A stretch of 64,000 nucleotides of DNA from Ensifer adhaerens (GTDB taxonomy: Bacteria; Pseudomonadota; Alphaproteobacteria; Rhizobiales; Rhizobiaceae). Positions 41,969-50,749 of the stretch are shown here, piece after piece; positions within the stretch are counted from its first letter, which is position 1, and every line of letters starts with the position of its first letter. Under the pieces are notes generated by a model. The model did not search any database, was not told the DNA's origin, and worked only from the letters and a program-made list of their open reading frames with translations. The stretch spans positions 86,096-150,095 of the forward strand of contig NZ_LGAP01000015.1 of NCBI RefSeq assembly GCF_001270265.1, written 5' to 3'. A program made the position numbers and the translations under genes.

Positions 41969-42601
41969 ATGACGAACCCCGTCGAGACGCGAATGACGAG
42001 AAAGCGCCAGTCCATCCTGGCTGCCGCCACCGAGCTGTTCCTCCAGCGCGGTTTCCTCGCGACGAACATGGACGAAGTGGCGGCGATGGCCGGTGTGTCG
42101 AAGCAGACCGTCTATGCCCATTTCGGAACCAAGGAAGCGCTGTTCCTCGATATCGTCACTGGCATGACAGGCGTGGCCGGCGACGAACTGGAGGAGCAGG
42201 TCGCCGATCCCGTCGATGGACGCCCGATCGAGGATTTTCTAAAGGATTTCGCCGAGCAGCAACTGGCGATCGTCATGACGCCGCGGCTGATGCAGCTACG
42301 GCGCCTGGTGATCGGCGAGGCTGAACGTTTTCCGGAACTGGGCAAAAGACTGCATGCGAAGGGGCCGCGTCGCTCGATCGACAGGCTCAGGAAAGCCCTT
42401 GCCCACTACCGCGAGCGCGGCGATGTCGAGGCGCGGGACCTGCGCGGCGCTGCGTCTTTCTTCAACTGGTTGGTGATGGGCGAGCCCGTCAACGACGCCA
42501 TGCTGCTCGGGGACCAGGCGATACCCGGCCCTGACGCTCTTCGCGCGCACGCAAGGGAAAGCGTGCGGATATTCCTTTCCGCCTATGGCCGAAAGCAATA
42601 G
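41969..42601 (+). CDS. TetR-family transcriptional regulator
   Basis: This 210-aa repressor has an N-terminal TetR helix-turn-helix (RKRQSILAAATELFLQRGFLATNMDEVAAMAGVSKQTVYAHFGTKEALF, about residues 11-59) and a C-terminal ligand domain resembling AefR-like or TetR_C_7 domains (VMTPRLMQLRRLVIGEAERFPELG, about 90-113). The start could also be the TTG at 41960. A perfect operator lies upstream, so it probably represses the divergent GFA operon and itself. Confidence 0.88.
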   Translation: MTNPVETRMTRKRQSILAAATELFLQRGFLATNMDEVAAMAGVSKQTVYAHFGTKEALFLDIVTGMTGVAGDELEEQVADPVDGRPIEDFLKDFAEQQLAIVMTPRLMQLRRLVIGEAERFPELGKRLHAKGPRRSIDRLRKALAHYRERGDVEARDLRGAASFFNWLVMGEPVNDAMLLGDQAIPGPDALRAHARESVRIFLSAYGRKQ

Positions 42602-42638
42602 GCAACGACACTGGCCGCAAGCGCCTGTCGATTTGCGC

Positions 42639-44144
42639 TCACGTGCCGCAAAAGGTTTGCCGCACTTCCTCCTCCGGCTTCGGCGGATCGGCATAGGCCG
42701 CAAAACGCGGCTGGTCCTCGTATGGCTTTGACGTCACGTCGACGAGCGCTTCGAACAGCGAGAAATCGGCATCCTCTGTCGCCGCTACAATCGCCTGTTC
42801 GATCCGGTGGTTGCGCGGGATATAGGCCGGGTTGACCGCCCTCATCGCCAAGGCGCGCTCGCCTGCTGTGCCCGGCTCCCGCTCAAGGCGCTTTCGCCAA
42901 TCGGCGAGCCATGACGTCACACCGGCAGGTTCGGCAAATAGGGAAATCAGGGCCGCGTCCGCCGTCGGATCGGCAGCACTGTCGCAAAGCCTGCGGAAAG
43001 TGAGGGTGAAGTCGGCTTCACCCTGATGCATTGCCGTCAGTAGCGCCTGGACGCGGTCAAGGTCGCCTTCCTCCTCGCCGACAAGCCCGATCTTGCGGCG
43101 CATGCCGTCAAGCCAATGCCGTTGGAAGATCGCGCCATATTCGCCGAGCGCATCGTTGGCGAGATCGACTGCGGTCGCTGCCAGCGGGTCGAAGAGCGGC
43201 ACCAGCGTCTCGGCAAGCCGGGTGAGATTCCATTGGCCGATTGCCGGCTGGCTGGCATAGGCGTAGCGCCCGAACTGATCGATCGAGGAAAACACCTTTC
43301 TCGGATCATAGGCGTCCATGAAGGCGCAAGGGCCGAAGTCGATCGTCTCGCCGGAGATGGCCATGTTGTCGGTGTTCATGACGCCGTGGATGAAACCGAC
43401 ATGCAGCCAACGGGCGATCAATGCCGCCTGTCGCGCAACCACCGCCTTGAAGAAGGCGAGATAGGGGCGCTCGTCATTCCTTACCTCCGGATAATGACGG
43501 TCGATCGCATAGTCGGCCAAGACTTGGACTGAAGCCATATCGCCGCGCGCCGCGAAGAACTGGAAGGTGCCGACACGGATGTGGCTTGCCGCCACACGGG
43601 TAAAGATGGCGCCGGGCAGGATCTGCTCGCGATAGACCGGCTGGCCGGTCACGACAGCCGCAAGCGCCCGCGTTGCCGGGATGCCGAGCGCGAACATGGC
43701 TTCGCTGACGATGTATTCACGCAGCACTGGGCCGAGGGCCGCCCGTCCGTCGCCGCGGCGCGAGAAGGGGGTCTGTCCCGATCCCTTCAGTTGGATGTCG
43801 CGCCGCTGCCCGTCCCGGTCGATGACTTCGCCCAGAAGGATCGCGCGGCCGTCGCCGAGCTGCGGCACGAAGGTACCGAACTGGTGGCCGGCATAGGCCA
43901 TGGCGAGCGGTGCGGCCCCGGCAGGCACGCTATTGCCGGAAAAGATCTGGGCACCGTCGCGCTCGACACTGTCGAGGTCGAGGCCGAGTTCTTCGGCAAG
44001 CGGCCGGTTGAGCTTGATCAGCCAGGGCTCGGCCACCGGTGTCGGGTCGACACGGACAAAGAACTGCTGCGGCAACCGCGCAAAACTGTTGTCGAAGCGA
44101 ATGGCGTCGGTTTCGGCGGTCGGCGAAGGAGGCACGTAGTTCAT
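42639..44144 (-). CDS. selO: Protein adenylyltransferase SelO (YdiU)
   Basis: This 501-aa pseudokinase-fold enzyme transfers AMP from ATP to Ser, Thr or Tyr of target proteins and is linked to redox defence. The start NSFARLPQQFFVRVDPTPVAEPWLI is diagnostic. YAGHQFGTFVPQLGDGRAILLGE (about residues 82-105), LKGSGQTPFSRRGDGRAALGPVLREYIVSEAM (about 120-150), VGFIHGVMNTDNMAISGETIDFGPCAFMDAYDP (about 240-272) and the C-terminal PAYIPRNHRIEQAI are all family signatures. The ATG at 44144 is chosen over the longer frame to 44342. Single gene. Confidence 0.94.
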   Translation of the reverse strand: MNYVPPSPTAETDAIRFDNSFARLPQQFFVRVDPTPVAEPWLIKLNRPLAEELGLDLDSVERDGAQIFSGNSVPAGAAPLAMAYAGHQFGTFVPQLGDGRAILLGEVIDRDGQRRDIQLKGSGQTPFSRRGDGRAALGPVLREYIVSEAMFALGIPATRALAAVVTGQPVYREQILPGAIFTRVAASHIRVGTFQFFAARGDMASVQVLADYAIDRHYPEVRNDERPYLAFFKAVVARQAALIARWLHVGFIHGVMNTDNMAISGETIDFGPCAFMDAYDPRKVFSSIDQFGRYAYASQPAIGQWNLTRLAETLVPLFDPLAATAVDLANDALGEYGAIFQRHWLDGMRRKIGLVGEEEGDLDRVQALLTAMHQGEADFTLTFRRLCDSAADPTADAALISLFAEPAGVTSWLADWRKRLEREPGTAGERALAMRAVNPAYIPRNHRIEQAIVAATEDADFSLFEALVDVTSKPYEDQPRFAAYADPPKPEEEVRQTFCGT

Positions 44145-44302
44145 GGTTCTGTGATCAGCGGCTCCCGCCGGGACATTCCGGCCACCGCCCTTTCGAGCCA
44201 AGTCTACATGAGCTGTGCTCGTTTCGCGAGGGTTGGCCGGCGAGGCGGCGCCCTCCCGCGAAGGTTTCGCGAGAGGGCCGGGAGGGCGAGTCCGTCGTCG
44301 TC

Positions 44303-45259
44303 TCAGGCGCTGAGCGCCGTCGGCGACAGGCAGGCCTCGCAAATTGCCGCGATATGGCGATGGTCGGTGCCGCAGCAGCCACCGAGGACGCGCAGTCGCG
44401 GCAAACGATGCGTCAGCATCCGATACCGCTGCCCGAGGTCCGCCGGATCGCCGGCATCTAGCGTCTCGCTGTCGTCGAGTTCGCTGTGGCTTTTCGTCGA
44501 GGCATTGGCGCGGATGCCGCCGATCCTGTGGACCCAGGCGCTGCCGGTATCGAGGCTGGCCTCGAAATGGTCCGGATGGGCGCAGTTGATCATGTAGTAT
44601 TGCGGAAACCGGCCGGTTGCCGCATCGACGATCTCGATCGCTTCCTTGAGCGTGCGGCCGTTCGGCAGCCGTCCATCGGTCTCCACCGTAAACGAGATGG
44701 CGCAGGGCAAGCCGTGGCTTTGCGCCGAGCGGGCGATGCCGATCGCTTCGTCTATATTGGTGATCGTATAGGCGCAGATCATATCGGCGTCGCTGACGGC
44801 AAAGGCAGCGACCTGCGCGGCATGATAGTCCTCGGCTTCATCAGGGCTCATGCGGCTCGCCCTGTAGCCGTCGCCACGCGGCCCGATCGCGCCGCTGAGC
44901 ACGATCGGTGCCTGCGGCCGCTCGTACTCGGCGCGCAGTTCCGTCAGCAGATAGACGGCGTCCTGGTTCAGTTCGGCCAGGGCCTTGGCATCATAGCCAA
45001 GCTTGGTGCCCCAGTCGGCGCTTGCACGCCACGTTGCCGTGTCGAGAACGAAACCGGTGCCGTGGTGCTGCGCGATATCGAGGTAGCGCGTGTAGTAGTT
45101 CAGCAGCCGCCGCCGCCCGTCGGACGTCGACAGCAGGACGAAGGAGGCAAAGTGCGGAAGCTCGACGCCTTCGTGAAAGATGAGCGTCGTTTCCATGCCG
45201 CCGTCGCTGAGAAAGGTTCCACCCTTCATGAGCGGCAGGCTGCGTCGGTATTTGGCCAT
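44303..45259 (-). CDS. Homocysteine S-methyltransferase family protein
   Basis: This 318-aa TIM-barrel enzyme transfers a methyl group, probably from S-methylmethionine or another donor, to homocysteine. Zinc ligands are in MINCAHPDHF (about residue 217) and LRVLGGCCGTDHRHIAAI (about 290), with the paired cysteines. The start MAKYRRSLPLMKGGTFLSDGGMETTLIF carries the substrate-loop form DGGMETTL. The ATG at 45259 is chosen because the upstream residues are not coding-like. The precise methyl donor is not shown by sequence; it resembles MmuM but is not identical in layout. Confidence 0.88.
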   Translation of the reverse strand: MAKYRRSLPLMKGGTFLSDGGMETTLIFHEGVELPHFASFVLLSTSDGRRRLLNYYTRYLDIAQHHGTGFVLDTATWRASADWGTKLGYDAKALAELNQDAVYLLTELRAEYERPQAPIVLSGAIGPRGDGYRASRMSPDEAEDYHAAQVAAFAVSDADMICAYTITNIDEAIGIARSAQSHGLPCAISFTVETDGRLPNGRTLKEAIEIVDAATGRFPQYYMINCAHPDHFEASLDTGSAWVHRIGGIRANASTKSHSELDDSETLDAGDPADLGQRYRMLTHRLPRLRVLGGCCGTDHRHIAAICEACLSPTALSA

Positions 45260-45475
45260 GTCGGTCTCCACCCGTTTTGGTCTCGTTGGATCCCGGCGGA
45301 GCGCTCCCATTCCCGCAAGGATGGTTAAATTTCTGCCTTTTTATCATCTTCTAAACTAGACGACTTGCGGTATACTATCGCTAATATACATAAATATCTC
45401 AGTAAAATCATATGGTTGCTGGTTGCGTTTTGCCGCGGCATCGCTCGCTGGTCGTTAGGTCATAGACGGAAACTG

Positions 45476-45486
45476 TACCAACGGTA
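45476..45486. promoter_or_regulatory. Candidate TetR half-operators TACCAACGGTA
   Basis: TACC and GGTA are inverted around AAC, 12 bp before the TetR start at 45499, in the longer context AACTGTACC, which also occurs in the operator at 41879-41887. It sits where an autoregulatory TetR site would be. Confidence 0.4.
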
Positions 45487-45498
45487 GGGAAACGGCTA

Positions 45499-46116
45499 AT
45501 GCGAAAGGGTGAGGAAACGCGCGCCAAGATCCTAGACGCGGCCGAAATCTCGGTGCTGGCGAAAGGATTCGGCGGAACCTCGATCGATGAATTGATCGCC
45601 GAGACCGGCATCACCAAAAGCGGTTTCTTCTACCATTTTCGCGACAAGAACGAGCTGGCGAAGGCGCTGCTCGAACGCTACGTCGAGAACGACGAGCGGA
45701 TCTATGACGAGATCTTCAGCCGGGCGCGCGAGCTTGCGGACGATCCGCTCCAGGCGTTTCTGCTCGGCCTCAAGCTGTTGTCGGAACTGCTCTCCGATCT
45801 TCCCAACGGTCACCCCGGCTGCCTGGTCGCGGTGATCTGCAGCCACGAGCGGTCCTTCGACCGCGACATACAGGAGATCAACCGGCAAGCGGCGCTGATG
45901 TGGCGACGGCGTTTCGGCGCAATGTTCCGCGACATCATGCGGGTCTATCGGCCACGCGAGCCTCTGGATGTCGACCAGCTTGCCGACATGGTCTCGACGG
46001 TGATCGAGGGCGGCATCATCCTGTCGAAGGCGTTGAAGGAGCCGAAGAACCTGCCCGCCCAGTTGCTGGTCTTCCGTACCTTTGTCCGGCTGCTGTTCCA
46101 GCCCGCCGCAACTTGA
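45499..46116 (+). CDS. TetR-family transcriptional regulator
   Basis: This 205-aa repressor has the DNA-binding domain MRKGEETRAKILDAAEISVLAKGFGGTSIDELIAETGITKSGFFYHFRDKNELAKALL (residues 1-58) and a C-terminal ligand domain with CLVAVICSHERSFDRD (about residues 110-125). The sequence upstream is AT-rich with a TACC/GGTA dyad. It converges with the DUF1697 gene with only 3 bp between the stops. Its target is not obvious from the neighbours. Confidence 0.88.
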   Translation: MRKGEETRAKILDAAEISVLAKGFGGTSIDELIAETGITKSGFFYHFRDKNELAKALLERYVENDERIYDEIFSRARELADDPLQAFLLGLKLLSELLSDLPNGHPGCLVAVICSHERSFDRDIQEINRQAALMWRRRFGAMFRDIMRVYRPREPLDVDQLADMVSTVIEGGIILSKALKEPKNLPAQLLVFRTFVRLLFQPAAT

Positions 46117-46119
46117 GCA

Positions 46120-46647
46120 TCAGCCTTTGTCGTCTTCCATCGCCTGCGCCAGTTCGGCGAGCTTGCGCACGGTGTTGAGGTTGCGCGCGGTCCCCGGTTT
46201 CAGCGCCGGCAGCTTCAGCTTCGATCGCCCGGAGCCATCAGGATAGTGCACATAGATCTCGTGTCCGGCGACCTGCACCTCCTCGCCGTCGGGCGCAACG
46301 AGCCTGTCGAGCGCATCCGCCGGCGCTGCATTCGGCAGGAAGACTACATGCAGCAGATTGGTCTTGGCATCGGGGAAGGGGGCCTTCTCGGCAACGACCT
46401 GCAACTGCCTGGCGTTGCGGATCATCACGCCGGGCGCCTTGCCGAGTTTCTCGCCAAGGGCCGCATCGAGCTTTGCCGCCGCTTCCGGCGCCGGCAAGTC
46501 GGAGCGGAACAGCACGTTGCCGCTCTGGATATAGGTCTTCACGTCGCTAAAGCCGAGCCCCTCGCAGATCGCCCTGAGGTCGGCCATCGCCAGCATGCCG
46601 GCCCCACCGACATTGATGGCGCGAAGAAGAGCGACGTGAATGGCCAT
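46120..46647 (-). CDS. DUF1697 domain-containing protein
   Basis: This 175-aa protein starts MAIHVALLRAINVGGAGMLAMADLRAICEGLGFSDVKTYIQSGNVLF, an unmistakable DUF1697 signature, and ends with the GTARNLNTVRKLAELAQ form. It has no signal or membrane segments. No enzymatic role is established. It lies 17 bp downstream of the oligopeptidase B gene on the same strand, so they are probably cotranscribed. Confidence 0.88.
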   Translation of the reverse strand: MAIHVALLRAINVGGAGMLAMADLRAICEGLGFSDVKTYIQSGNVLFRSDLPAPEAAAKLDAALGEKLGKAPGVMIRNARQLQVVAEKAPFPDAKTNLLHVVFLPNAAPADALDRLVAPDGEEVQVAGHEIYVHYPDGSGRSKLKLPALKPGTARNLNTVRKLAELAQAMEDDKG

Positions 46648-46663
46648 GGGGCTCTCCCTATTA

Positions 46664-48772
46664 TTACATCTTGCCCGCGACCTTGATGGCGAAGGCGTAT
46701 TCGAAGGCGATCTCTTCCAGGCGCTGGAAGCGGCCGGAGGCGCCGCCGTGGCCGGCGTCCATATTGGTCTTCATCAGGATCGGCTCCCTGCCGGTGGTCT
46801 TTTCACGCAGGCGGGCGACCCATTTCGCCGGTTCCCAATAGGTCACGCGCGGGTCGGTCAGGCCGCCGAGCGCGAGGATCGCCGGGTAGGGTTTTGCCTC
46901 GACATTGTCGTAGGGCGAGTAGCCGGCGATGATGTCGTAGAACTCGCGGCTGTCGATCGGGTTGCCCCATTCCGGCCATTCCGGCGGGGTCAGCGGCAGC
47001 GTGTCGTCGAGCATGGTGTTGAGCACGTCGACGAAGGGAACGGCGGCGATGATGCCGGTGAACTTTTCCGGTGCCATGTTGGCGATGGCGCCCATCAGCA
47101 TGCCGCCGGCCGATCCGCCTTCGGCGACGATGTTCGCGTAGGACGTGAACTTCTCCTGATTCAGATAGTCAGCGGCGGCAATGAAGTCTTTGAAGGTGTT
47201 GGTCTTCTTGGCCATCTTACCGTCTTCGTACCAGGAGAAGCCCCGGTCCTTGCCGCCGCGGATATGGGCGATGGCATAGACGAAGCCACGGTCCGCAAGC
47301 GACAGGCAGTTGGTGTTGAAACCGGCAGGAATGGTGATGCCATAGGCGCCGTAGCCATAGAGCAGGCACGGTGCCGAGCCGTCGAGTGGCGTGTCCTTGC
47401 GGTAAAGCAGCGTCACCGGCACCTTCGTTCCGTCCCAGGACGGCGCGAAGACGCGGCGAGTGACATAGTCGTCGGGATTGTGCCCGGACGGCACTTCCTG
47501 GGTCTTCAGCAGCGTGCGCTCACGCGTCGCCATGTCGTAGTCGAAGAGCTGCGACGGCGTCGTCATCGAGGAATAGGAGAAGCGGATGACGTCGGTGTCA
47601 TACTCGGCAGCGCCGGAGAGCCCGAGGGCATAGGCTTCCTCGGCAAAGGCGATCGCATGTTCCTCGCCGGTCTTGCGGTCGCGGATGACGATTTCCGGCA
47701 GGCCTTCGCGGCGCTGCAGCCAGACGAGATGGCGGGCATAGGCCATGTGGCTGAGGATCAGCGTGCCCGGCTTGTGAGGCACGACCTCGCGCCAGTTCTC
47801 CTTGCCCGGTGCTTCCACCGGCGCTTCCATGATCTTGAAATCCTTGGCGCCGTCGGCATTGGTGAGGATGTAGAAGACATCGCCGCCTTCGGTCATCTCA
47901 TATTCGAGGCCGATGACGCGCCCGGCGACGAGCTTCGGTTCGGCCGTCAGATCCTTGGTCGAGAGCAGCCGGTACTCGCTGGTCTCGTGATCGTGGATGT
48001 CGATGTAGATGAAGTCGTCGATCAGCGAGCCGCCGACCGACATGAAGAAGCCCGGATCCTTCTCCTCGTAGACCAGCCGGTCGTCTGCCTGGGAGGTGCC
48101 GAGCACGTGGTGGAAAATCTTCGACGGGCGGTGGTTGTCGTCGAGTATGGTGTAGAAGAAGCTCTTGCCGTCCGGTGCCCAGGCGCCGCCGCCGCCGGTG
48201 TTCTCGATCACGTCGGCAAGATCCTCGCCGGTCGCGAGGTCGCGCACCTTGAGCGTGAAATATTCCGATCCCTTATCGTCGTAACCCCACAGCCCGCGGC
48301 TGTGATCGGTCGAGTGGTCGAGGCCGGCAAGGCGGAAATAGGACTTGCCTTCCGCTTCCTTGTCGCCGTCGAGCAGGACCTGCCGGATCATCTCGTCCTT
48401 GCTGTCGGCCTCGCGCGGAATGCGGAAATAACGGGGCTGCTCGCCGCCGGTGACGTAGAGGCTGCCATAGGCAAAGGGTCCGTCCTTGACCGGCACCGAG
48501 CTGTCGTCTTCCTTGATGCGACCGCGCATCTCGGCAAACAGTGTCTTCTGCAGCGCCTTGGTGTCGTCCATCGCCGCATTCATGTAGGCGTTCTCGGCCT
48601 CGAGATGCTTGCGGATTTCAGAGGCGAGGATCGAGGGATCCTTGAACATCGCCTGCCAGTTGTCGGCCCGCAGCCAGGCGTAGTCGTCGGTGCGGGTGAT
48701 GCCGTGGCGCGTGTCGATCACCGGCTTTTTCGCGGCGACGGGAGCTTCGGGCAGGTTCTTGAAAACGGACAA
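46664..48772 (-). CDS. ptrB: Oligopeptidase B (S9 family serine peptidase)
   Basis: This 702-aa cytoplasmic prolyl-oligopeptidase-family enzyme cuts short peptides after Arg or Lys. It has an N-terminal beta propeller (about residues 15-430) and a C-terminal hydrolase domain. The nucleophile is in VAEGGSAGGMLMGAIANM (near residue 555), the Asp in ALGGLTDPRVTYWEP, and the His in NMDAGHGGASGRFQRLEE (near 680). RGGKDRGFSWYEDGKMAKKTNTFKDFIAAADYL is a family hallmark. The length is standard. No signal peptide is present. Confidence 0.94.
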   Translation of the reverse strand: MSVFKNLPEAPVAAKKPVIDTRHGITRTDDYAWLRADNWQAMFKDPSILASEIRKHLEAENAYMNAAMDDTKALQKTLFAEMRGRIKEDDSSVPVKDGPFAYGSLYVTGGEQPRYFRIPREADSKDEMIRQVLLDGDKEAEGKSYFRLAGLDHSTDHSRGLWGYDDKGSEYFTLKVRDLATGEDLADVIENTGGGGAWAPDGKSFFYTILDDNHRPSKIFHHVLGTSQADDRLVYEEKDPGFFMSVGGSLIDDFIYIDIHDHETSEYRLLSTKDLTAEPKLVAGRVIGLEYEMTEGGDVFYILTNADGAKDFKIMEAPVEAPGKENWREVVPHKPGTLILSHMAYARHLVWLQRREGLPEIVIRDRKTGEEHAIAFAEEAYALGLSGAAEYDTDVIRFSYSSMTTPSQLFDYDMATRERTLLKTQEVPSGHNPDDYVTRRVFAPSWDGTKVPVTLLYRKDTPLDGSAPCLLYGYGAYGITIPAGFNTNCLSLADRGFVYAIAHIRGGKDRGFSWYEDGKMAKKTNTFKDFIAAADYLNQEKFTSYANIVAEGGSAGGMLMGAIANMAPEKFTGIIAAVPFVDVLNTMLDDTLPLTPPEWPEWGNPIDSREFYDIIAGYSPYDNVEAKPYPAILALGGLTDPRVTYWEPAKWVARLREKTTGREPILMKTNMDAGHGGASGRFQRLEEIAFEYAFAIKVAGKM

Positions 48773-48864
48773 GGCATGTCTCCGGGATTTATGCGGCGGG
48801 AGACAATGAGATAGAGAGCCGGGCTGCGACGATCAAGCGGAAAGGTCTTCGCCGTCCGGTGGTT

Positions 48865-48890
48865 CCTTCTCCCCAACGGTGGGGAGAAGG
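48865..48890. repeat. Palindromic rhizobial intergenic repeat
   Basis: CCTTCTCCCCA and TGGGGAGAAGG are perfect inverted 11-bp arms around ACGG. The CCTTCTCCCC/GGGGAGAAGG palindrome is a common intergenic repeat in rhizobial genomes. It separates the oligopeptidase gene from the tautomerase operon and may end transcription of the latter. Confidence 0.65.
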
Positions 48891-48955
48891 CAGAGTAGGG
48901 CGACCGGGCAAATGTTCGATCGTACGCCGGGCAAGCGAGGGCCGTCGGGTTGCGG

Positions 48956-49168
48956 CTAGCTCTTCGCTTTCAGGTGCTTTCGGTATTCTTCCACCGGCAG
49001 ACCGCCGACACCCCAGTCTTCGAACGCCACCTCGTCGATGACGACGAAGGTGGTGGCCGGGTTCTTGTCGAGCACGGTGACCAGCAGGTCGGTGACGCCC
49101 TTGATGAGGGCCGCCTTCTGTTCGCTGGTTGCGCCTTCACGGGTGATCTTGATGTTTACATAGGGCAT
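48956..49168 (-). CDS. 4-Oxalocrotonate tautomerase-like protein
   Basis: This 70-aa protein of the tautomerase superfamily has the catalytic N-terminal proline after Met removal (MPYVNIKITREGATSEQKAALIKGVTDLLVTVL). The segment NPATTFVVIDEVAFEDWGVGG is typical. The reaction is a keto-enol tautomerisation; the true substrate is unknown. It is the last gene of an operon with a GST and an NTF2-like protein, 10 bp downstream of the latter. Confidence 0.88.
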   Translation of the reverse strand: MPYVNIKITREGATSEQKAALIKGVTDLLVTVLDKNPATTFVVIDEVAFEDWGVGGLPVEEYRKHLKAKS

Positions 49169-49178
49169 TGCTGGCTCC

Positions 49179-49574
49179 TTAGCCTTGTTGTTGTATGTCG
49201 TAGTGGAAGACCTTGGCGATGATCTGCCAGCGTCCGTCGACGAAGATCAGCGATAGGAAGTCGGTGAACGCCTTCTCGCCGATTGCGCACTGTACCTTGG
49301 CAAGGGCCGTCACCGGGCCGGCAAATTCGATCGAGACGATCCTGTCGGCACGCGCCTCGCCACGGCTTGCCGGCGAGGGTCGCTTGTCGACGATCGGGAA
49401 ATAGCGCTCCATGTCGAGTTCGAGCAGCTCTCCCTCGGTCGCCGTGGCGTAGTGCGCTTTTGGGTGAAAGACCTCGCGCAGGATCGCCGTGTCGCTCAAG
49501 TAGAGCCCGTCGAAGTAACGCCCGAGCACACCGATGACGGCGGCAAAGCGCGGATCGTTGTGGGTGCCGCTCAT
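49179..49574 (-). CDS. Nuclear transport factor 2-like (SnoaL/lumazine-binding-like) protein
   Basis: This 131-aa protein has the NTF2-like cone fold: a helical start (DPRFAAVIGVLGRYFDGLYLSDTAILREVFHPKAHYATA, residues 6-44) and a curved sheet ending in FLSLIFVDGRWQIIAKVFHYD. Such proteins are isomerases or hydrolases, or only ligand binding. The open frame extends far upstream, but the ATG at 49574 overlaps the stop of the GST gene (ATGA), so they are coupled. It is the middle gene of a GST-NTF2-tautomerase operon. Confidence 0.85.
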   Translation of the reverse strand: MSGTHNDPRFAAVIGVLGRYFDGLYLSDTAILREVFHPKAHYATATEGELLELDMERYFPIVDKRPSPASRGEARADRIVSIEFAGPVTALAKVQCAIGEKAFTDFLSLIFVDGRWQIIAKVFHYDIQQQG

Positions 49575-50185
49575 GCCGCGATCAACCCTTCCGCCTTCAT
49601 CGCTGCCTGCACCGCCGGGCGCTGGCCGACGCGCTGCATATAGGCCGTCAAGTGGGGCCATGGACCAAGCGAAATTCCCGTGACGCTCGTCCAGTTGACG
49701 ACGGTGAAGAGATAGGCGTCGGCAACGGAGAAGCTCTCTCCGAGCACATGGGCGCGGCCATCGGAAAGTAGTGCCTCGACGTTGCCGAGCCGTTTGCCGA
49801 CCTGCGCGGCCGCCGCTTGCCTGGCCTCTGGCGTTGCCGTCTTGCTGAACAGCGGCGAGAACGCCTTGTGCAGTTCGGTGGCGATGAAGTTCAGCTGCTC
49901 CTGCAGGCGGGTGCGCTCCAGCGTGCCGTTCACAGGCGCAAGCCCAGCTTTCGGAAAGCGATCGGCAATATACTGCACGACGGCCGCACCTTCGGTGACG
50001 ACATCGCCGGTTTCCAGCACCAGCGCCGGCACATAGCCCTTGGGGTTGATCGTCTTGAAATCGGCGCCGCTTTCGGTGAGGTGCGTTGCGGTGTCGACCT
50101 TGACGATCTCGAACTCGACGCCGGCTTCGCGCAGGCTGATATGGGGCGAGAGCGAGCAGGCGCCGGGGGCGTAATAAAGCTTCAT
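49571..50185 (-). CDS. Glutathione transferase, GstA/beta-like
   Basis: This 204-aa cytoplasmic transferase has the bacterial beta-class start MKLYYAPGACSLSPHISLREAG, with the Cys at residue 10 that forms mixed disulfides with glutathione in this class. NPKGYVPALVLETGDVVTEGAAVVQYIAD (about residues 50-78) contains the cis-Pro and glutathione-binding segments, and HVLGESFSVADAYLF is the C-terminal N-capping box. AAGGA precedes ATG 50185. It is the first gene of its operon and divergent from an HxlR gene. Confidence 0.92.
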   Translation of the reverse strand: MKLYYAPGACSLSPHISLREAGVEFEIVKVDTATHLTESGADFKTINPKGYVPALVLETGDVVTEGAAVVQYIADRFPKAGLAPVNGTLERTRLQEQLNFIATELHKAFSPLFSKTATPEARQAAAAQVGKRLGNVEALLSDGRAHVLGESFSVADAYLFTVVNWTSVTGISLGPWPHLTAYMQRVGQRPAVQAAMKAEGLIAA

Positions 50186-50244
50186 GGCCAAATTCCTTTT
50201 GTAATGGTGGTCTCTGTCGAAGACGGCGGAACCTAAACCGAAGC

Positions 50245-50290
50245 GATAACTTTTGTATATGAGATAACTTTATGTTACCGACGTTTCCGG
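50245..50290. promoter_or_regulatory. Direct repeat GATAACTTT and dyads between GST operon and HxlR gene
   Basis: GATAACTTT occurs at 50245-50253 and again at 50263-50271 (18-bp period, two helical turns less a few bases). GATAAC-N5-GTTACC is an imperfect dyad at 50263-50279. This AT-rich divergent region is where an HxlR dimer would bind. Confidence 0.45.
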
Positions 50291-50320
50291 TTTCCCCGCG
50301 GTAACTGGAGAATTTTGCCC

Positions 50321-50722
50321 ATGAGCTTGAAAATTCGAAAGAATAGGGCTGCTGCATTGCCGCCGACCTGCCCGGTCGGGGAGTGCATGGTGATGCTCGG
50401 CGGCGCCTGGGCGCCCAACATCATCTGGTATCTGAGCGGCGGCCCGCGCCGCTTCAGCGAACTCAAGATCGATATCCCCGGTATTTCCGCGAAAGTGCTG
50501 AGCACGCGGCTGAAGGAGATGGAGGAAAAGGGCGCGATCGAACGCCGGATCGTGCCGACATCACCGCCTTCGGTCGAATACAGGCTGAGCGATCTCGGCC
50601 AGGAGTTCGTCCCGGCGATCCATGCGATCGTCGAGGTCGGCTACAAGCTGAAGCTCCGCCGCGAAGCCAAGCTGGCAGAGGAAGCCGCCGCGCAGAATAC
50701 CGCGCACGGAGTGCTTGCCTGA
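50321..50722 (+). CDS. HxlR-family transcriptional regulator
   Basis: This 133-aa regulator has the HxlR/DUF24 winged helix: PTCPVGECMVMLGGAWAPNIIWYLSGGPRRFSELKIDIPGISAKVLSTRLKEMEEKGAIERRI (about residues 15-77). The two cysteines at 17 and 22 (CPVGEC) are in the usual position for thiol-based sensing, though that is not proved here. It is divergent from the GST/NTF2/tautomerase operon. ATG 50321 has GGAGA upstream. Confidence 0.9.
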   Translation: MSLKIRKNRAAALPPTCPVGECMVMLGGAWAPNIIWYLSGGPRRFSELKIDIPGISAKVLSTRLKEMEEKGAIERRIVPTSPPSVEYRLSDLGQEFVPAIHAIVEVGYKLKLRREAKLAEEAAAQNTAHGVLA

Positions 50723-50749
50723 AGACGGGCGATGGGGCGATCGTGACAG

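Noticed and set aside
46640..48814. 724-aa open frame on the plus strand
   Set aside because: It is the antisense shadow of oligopeptidase B, with repetitive Arg/Val/Gly composition and no domain.
49575..50357. Long N-terminal extension that would fuse to the NTF2-like protein
   Set aside because: It is out-of-frame shadow of the GST gene; the ATGA overlap fixes the NTF2-like start at 49574.
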